Below, one piece after another: positions 60,501 to 64,000 of a stretch of DNA of 64,000 nt (position 1 is its first letter; each line of letters starts with the position of its first letter). Made by a program: the position numbers and the translations under genes. The notes under the pieces are model-generated. The model did not search any database. It had not been told where the DNA came from and was given only the letters and a program-made list of their open reading frames with translations. Source of the DNA: Stichopus chloronotus (Eukaryota; Echinodermata; Holothuroidea; Aspidochirotida; Stichopodidae); assembly GCA_021234535.1 (NCBI GenBank), contig SFZH01000008.1, forward strand, positions 372,001 to 436,000. Direction: 5' to 3'.

Positions 60501-62675
60501 TGTCATTTTCAGGTGGCATTGCTGTTTATGTAGTTGAAATAAGCTAGAAAAGTGAGAACCTTCCCTCGTCCTCTTCAGGAGGCGATGAGCCGTGATATTT
60601 ATTACATTTACGGTGAGTTCGATTTATTACATTCATCGTTAAATGTCGTATAACATTTACGGTGAAAAGTTTGTTACATCTACTGTTCAATTTGTGACGT
60701 GTATTGTTGGTATTACATTCAGCGTTGTTGCAACATTCAGCGGGGATATACGTGTATGCATATTGAATACGTGTGGAACGAAAGCCAAAGAAGGAAGTAC
60801 GAGTGTAAGCATGAGCACGGGTAAAAAAGCCAGTTATTGATACGTGCACCTGGGATGCATGGATTGCATGAATACAAGTGAGAGTACAATATCTCATCTG
60901 TACAAGTCTAGCCACTAGGATGAGACTATCCCTTGGACCCCTCCCTGCTTGGACCCAGGTTGAGTCAATCCCATGAAAACTAGTGCAATCACGTAGGTAC
61001 ATTTCAGTACTTACTGGATTCCATGAACCAGTATGCACAGTATGCGTGAGTACAACTGCGAGTTGAATTCCATTAATACTATTGTATGAGTAGTGTGACC
61101 CCATCCATGAATAGCGTAGTATGAATAAATCCAATGACTACATGTTGAATGCCATGAATAGTAAAGTATGAGTACAAACACGTTATTGCGTTCTCATTTC
61201 CATTAGTAATATGTAGTATGAGTATAAATCCACCAATGGCATAGTATGAGTGTAATAAGTATGGGTTTATGAATAAGATTTGAATTTCATGAATGGTATA
61301 AGATGTTAAAACCTGTGACTACGAGTTAAATTCCATAAAGTCCGAGACATCAACAACATCAGCCAGGCAGGAGAGAAGATACCATGCAATGAGTATAAGA
61401 GTGCCTTTTGACGGCAAGAGAGTATTAATCTGTACAATCCAAAGAATACTAGCGTGGGAGAACGAGCAAAACAATATGAATCCGAGAATGAGTCAGTACG
61501 GGAATAACTACACAAAAACAGGTACATAAATGTAGTCAAACTTTGTTATGAGTACTCGAATGTTAGCGTTATGATTACGTACTTGTAATTCACAAAGTGC
61601 GAAACGACGAAATGATGCTGTACTAATTAGTGGGATAGTGTGTTGTAGAGATCAAGAGATATCAGGCCTCGCTGAAACTCGCAGAGATATGAAAGACCTT
61701 AAAGAATGCATATTAGGTAACGGAACTATTAACCGAATACATGTTACATTCTTAGTGAATAGAATTTCAATATAATATCCTGTGGAACAAAGCCATAGCC
61801 ATTTATGCATTTCACTATCAAATGAAAAACCTTTTTTTTTCTTCTTAAAGACAACCTAATGTAAGAAACATATTGAAAATGGCATAATCATCAGATACAA
61901 CTCTAATTGCCCACTCTACCGTGATTTTTGTATATATTATGGGGATACATTTTATATCTGACAAACTATGCAATAGGCGGGATAATTTCAGTATATAATA
62001 CCAGTGTACCACAGGAGGAAAAATTACCAGCCAGTTACCTTATTCTTTTATATTTTTGGCAAAATCACCAAGAGCATTATAGGAGAATTTTTTCATTTCA
62101 CTGAGGACTAACAGTTCCACGTTGATGCAAGCATCGGCGGTCACTTATTTCATTGCCATATTTGATTATGATTCGTTTTACAAGGTCAAACCCACGTCGT
62201 CATTAAAGTATCTAACATTGAAATAATAAATTCAACTTTGACCTCTTCGTTAAATCACTTCCTGTGTCGTGGGAAGGTATTCCCATCAGATGTATCAAGG
62301 TACATGTTTTCGCAAGCAATAAAGATCTTTCTATTATCAAATTGAATTATTGACTCATGAAGCGAATAATGTAGGAAACATTATTAAGATATCTTGTGAA
62401 AATACATTGCTTAATCCATCAGCTTTTCATTGTCAATGACTCTTTTTCCAATAAACCTTAAGAATTGTCATTAACCTGTTTGAGAGGTACAATTTTGGAA
62501 AACAAGTTTCCCAAATGGGTTAGATCAATCCACCTATGTGTGAAAGAAGTCACTGGTGTATCGCTGTTGTACTGTATAGTACAACACACAGAGTCTCGAG
62601 ATGATCTTGTGTAGTGAGAATGAGGTCATAAACTTGAACTCAAACTGCACGTCGTAACTTTGAAAGGATTGAGAA

Positions 62676-62747
62676 GGGGTAGGGGGTGGAGGGGGGTGGA
62701 GGGGGGTGGAGGGGGGTGGAGGGGTGGAGGGGGGGTGGAGGGGGGTG
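62676..62747 (+). repeat. G-rich minisatellite (GGGGGGTGGAG)n
   Basis: About six units of ~11 bp, with many consecutive G runs of four to seven on the + (coding) strand. This satisfies the usual G-quadruplex pattern in DNA and in the nascent transcript. It lies about 1 kb upstream of exon 4. Confidence 0.9.
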
Positions 62748-62814
62748 TATGTGTCATTGAAGGGTTTGCACTCCAGACTTGGTGTGGAGGTTGTCCTTTG
62801 CGAGAAGGTGAAAA

Positions 62815-63020
62815 CTATATTGCTCATCATGAAGGTCAAAGGTCATTTGAGGCCACCAGATGTTAATATCTAAAACCTTGCGAAGAAGAAGCTAGTGATC
62901 TAACTAGGACATTATTGGGTCTTGAAAAATAGGTCATCTCTGTCAAGTTTTATGGAAGTCAAAAGATTTTTTGGAAGTCAAAAGTTATTTGAGGTTACCA
63001 GCGATCAGAATATCAACAAA
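62815..63020 (+). repeat. Family-1 HINE unit remnant in intron 3
   Basis: A perfect DR1 13-mer at 62833 followed by TTTGAGGCCACCAGA and AAAACCTTG, then a second degraded unit (GGAAGTCAAAAGTTATTTGA). No element ends. Confidence 0.65.
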
Positions 63021-63788
63021 AAAGAAGCACCACACACAAAACCTCTTTTGAACATGGCTTTGAAACATACTGGTACGTACATAGCCCTTAGTATAACATC
63101 TCTGTCCGTTTCGTGGAAGTGAATTACAGGATACAGTTTACATGTCTCTCATCTCTGTGAAAAAGTTGGTCCAGATCTTAACAGCGCTGTCAACTCAGCA
63201 AATGCAGTACTATGCTGCAAACTGTCCTCATGAATGTGGGGTGTGGAATGCCGCTGCCTACATTGAAAAGTATTCTCTTTCATTCATGAACCCCTGAACT
63301 CCGAGACATCGTGAGTACAGCTGCTAATACAGCTGCTACGGGTACTTCATGAGAATGCCAAACAAATTTGAGAACGATCAATATCATGACGTCATAAGTA
63401 CGCAGGTCTCTTCTCTAGCCTATTGTCGTCATACACTGAAAAAAAAAAAGATTGCTATTGTTTCAATTGCCATGAACGTCTTTGCATGACAGATGATACT
63501 AGGTTACAGTTTATTTTTTCGTTTCTGACTGTGCCTAAATAAACTAATTTGCAGAATTAGTGACAACGATATTAATGTCCGTATTATTTTGATGACAATG
63601 AAGATAATAAATCAAGGTATTAAGGTGATCATAGTAAGTATAACGTGATGACTCATTGACAAACGATGTGTTTTGTAGTGATTTATGATACTGTTTTTGT
63701 TTTCTCATTTACATCGAAAGTCAAGGAGTGGGTGTTGTACACAATTTGACTAAAATAATATTATTACCTTACTTTCTCTTCATGGCAG

Positions 63789-63996
63789 CCATTGTTTTTG
63801 TATGTAGCTTTCGAAATGGTACACAATCCACCAACAGTGCCGAAGAAATACCAAGCTAGATTTTACAGCATTCAAAATCGTTTGAGACGCATTTTGGCAG
63901 GACAACTGTACCTCATCAACGAAGCCGTCAGAAACATCACCGGTGCCCTCAGGAGAAGAGGCCTTTTTAAAAACTCTGTTATCATTTTTACGTCAG
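63789..63996 (+). CDS. ARSB-like: Arylsulfatase coding exon 4 (last exon in window; gene continues)
   Basis: Encodes residues 231-299 plus the first base of codon 300. It starts PLFLYVAFEMVHNPPTVPKK after the acceptor CATGGCAG. H242 in the VH-P motif aligns with His242 of arylsulfatase B, which binds the sulfate. Next comes a helix with AGQLYLINEAVRNITGAL (N-glycosylation sequon N279-I-T), then GLFKNSVIIFTS. The final G at 63996 before donor gtaa starts codon 300, where the family has a metal-binding Asp (D300 in ARSB). The rest of the sulfatase, including that Asp/Asn pair and the C-terminal domain, lies beyond the window. Confidence 0.94.
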
Positions 63997-64000
63997 GTAA

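Larger units (their letters stand above)
57504..63788 (+). other. Sulfatase intron 3 (6.3 kb)
   Basis: Donor gtctgt at 57504, acceptor TCTTCATGGCAG ending at 63788, phase 0. Contents: C24 at 57934-57957 (the longest homopolymer in the window), an (AG)n tract near 58365-58380, TAAATGTAATAAATCGAAC-like words at 57727-57790 with inverted counterparts at 60600-60735, weak repeats of CATGAATAG / GTATGAGTA words at 60860-61300, a G-rich minisatellite (62676-62747) and a family-1 remnant (62815-63020). The 196-codon minus-strand open frame at 60544-61134 runs over the word repeats and has no recognisable motif. Confidence 0.85.

Noticed and set aside
60544..61134. 196-codon minus-strand open frame in intron 3
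   Set aside because: Runs across word-repeat sequence, has no domain motif, and lies within an intron on the opposite strand.

Overview
The window is animal genomic DNA: AT-rich, with canonical GT-AG introns, no operons, and a very large, repeat-filled first intron. It carries the 5' part of one protein-coding gene on the + strand, a secreted or lysosomal sulfatase of the arylsulfatase B/I/J type. Four coding exons can be read (900-1220, 56740-56926, 57322-57503, 63789-63996). They join with compatible phases (0, 1, 0, then an open phase 1) and give 299 residues plus the first base of the next codon. The gene continues past the right edge. The repeat content suggests a marine invertebrate, perhaps an echinoderm or other invertebrate deuterostome; this is a weak inference.

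Intron 1 is 55.5 kb and holds almost everything else. Its main occupants are two families of non-autonomous rolling-circle (Helentron/HINE, DINE-1-like) elements. Family 1 has a 5' hairpin starting GATTCCTTGCC, a (GT)n microsatellite, a body of ~145-bp tandem units, a matching subterminal inverted repeat GGCAAGGAATC, and a 3' hairpin followed by CTAGTT. Copies lie at 8.3-10.5, 17.4-19.7, 28.3-29.8, 29.8-32.0, 49.25-49.44 (truncated) and 52.4-53.8 kb. End-less arrays of the same unit lie at 12.4-13.4, 15.4-16.0 and 26.5-27.2 kb, with a remnant at 62.8 kb in intron 3. Family 2 has an AGCTCACACA-type 5' hairpin. It includes a complete 2.2-kb copy (45.1-47.3 kb) and ~145-bp tandem bodies at 2.4-3.1, 3.65-3.8, 7.5-7.95 and (minus strand) 23.4-23.9 kb.

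The most striking observation is that each family-1 unit carries four direct AGGTCA-type half-sites spaced 1, 4 and 4 bp. This is a composite DR1-DR4-DR4 nuclear-receptor-like cluster. I counted 18 perfect 13-bp DR1 sites by eye, all on the + strand.

Other repeats are TTAA-flanked MITE-like elements in two families, a 1.2-kb foldback element with ~205-bp arms and a 6-bp flanking duplication (38.56-39.80 kb), a second small foldback at 42.2-42.5 kb, a 20-bp palindrome-bearing minisatellite (14.27-14.76 kb), an 18-bp minisatellite (48.18-48.58 kb), a 159-bp tandem array (35.6-36.2 kb) and a tandem duplication at 50.7-51.7 kb. A decayed P-element/THAP9-like transposase fragment lies at 21.9-22.5 kb. 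There are at least 18 pure G or C runs of 11 bases or more, up to 24. I recognise no RNA genes, CRISPR arrays, or other intact protein-coding genes.
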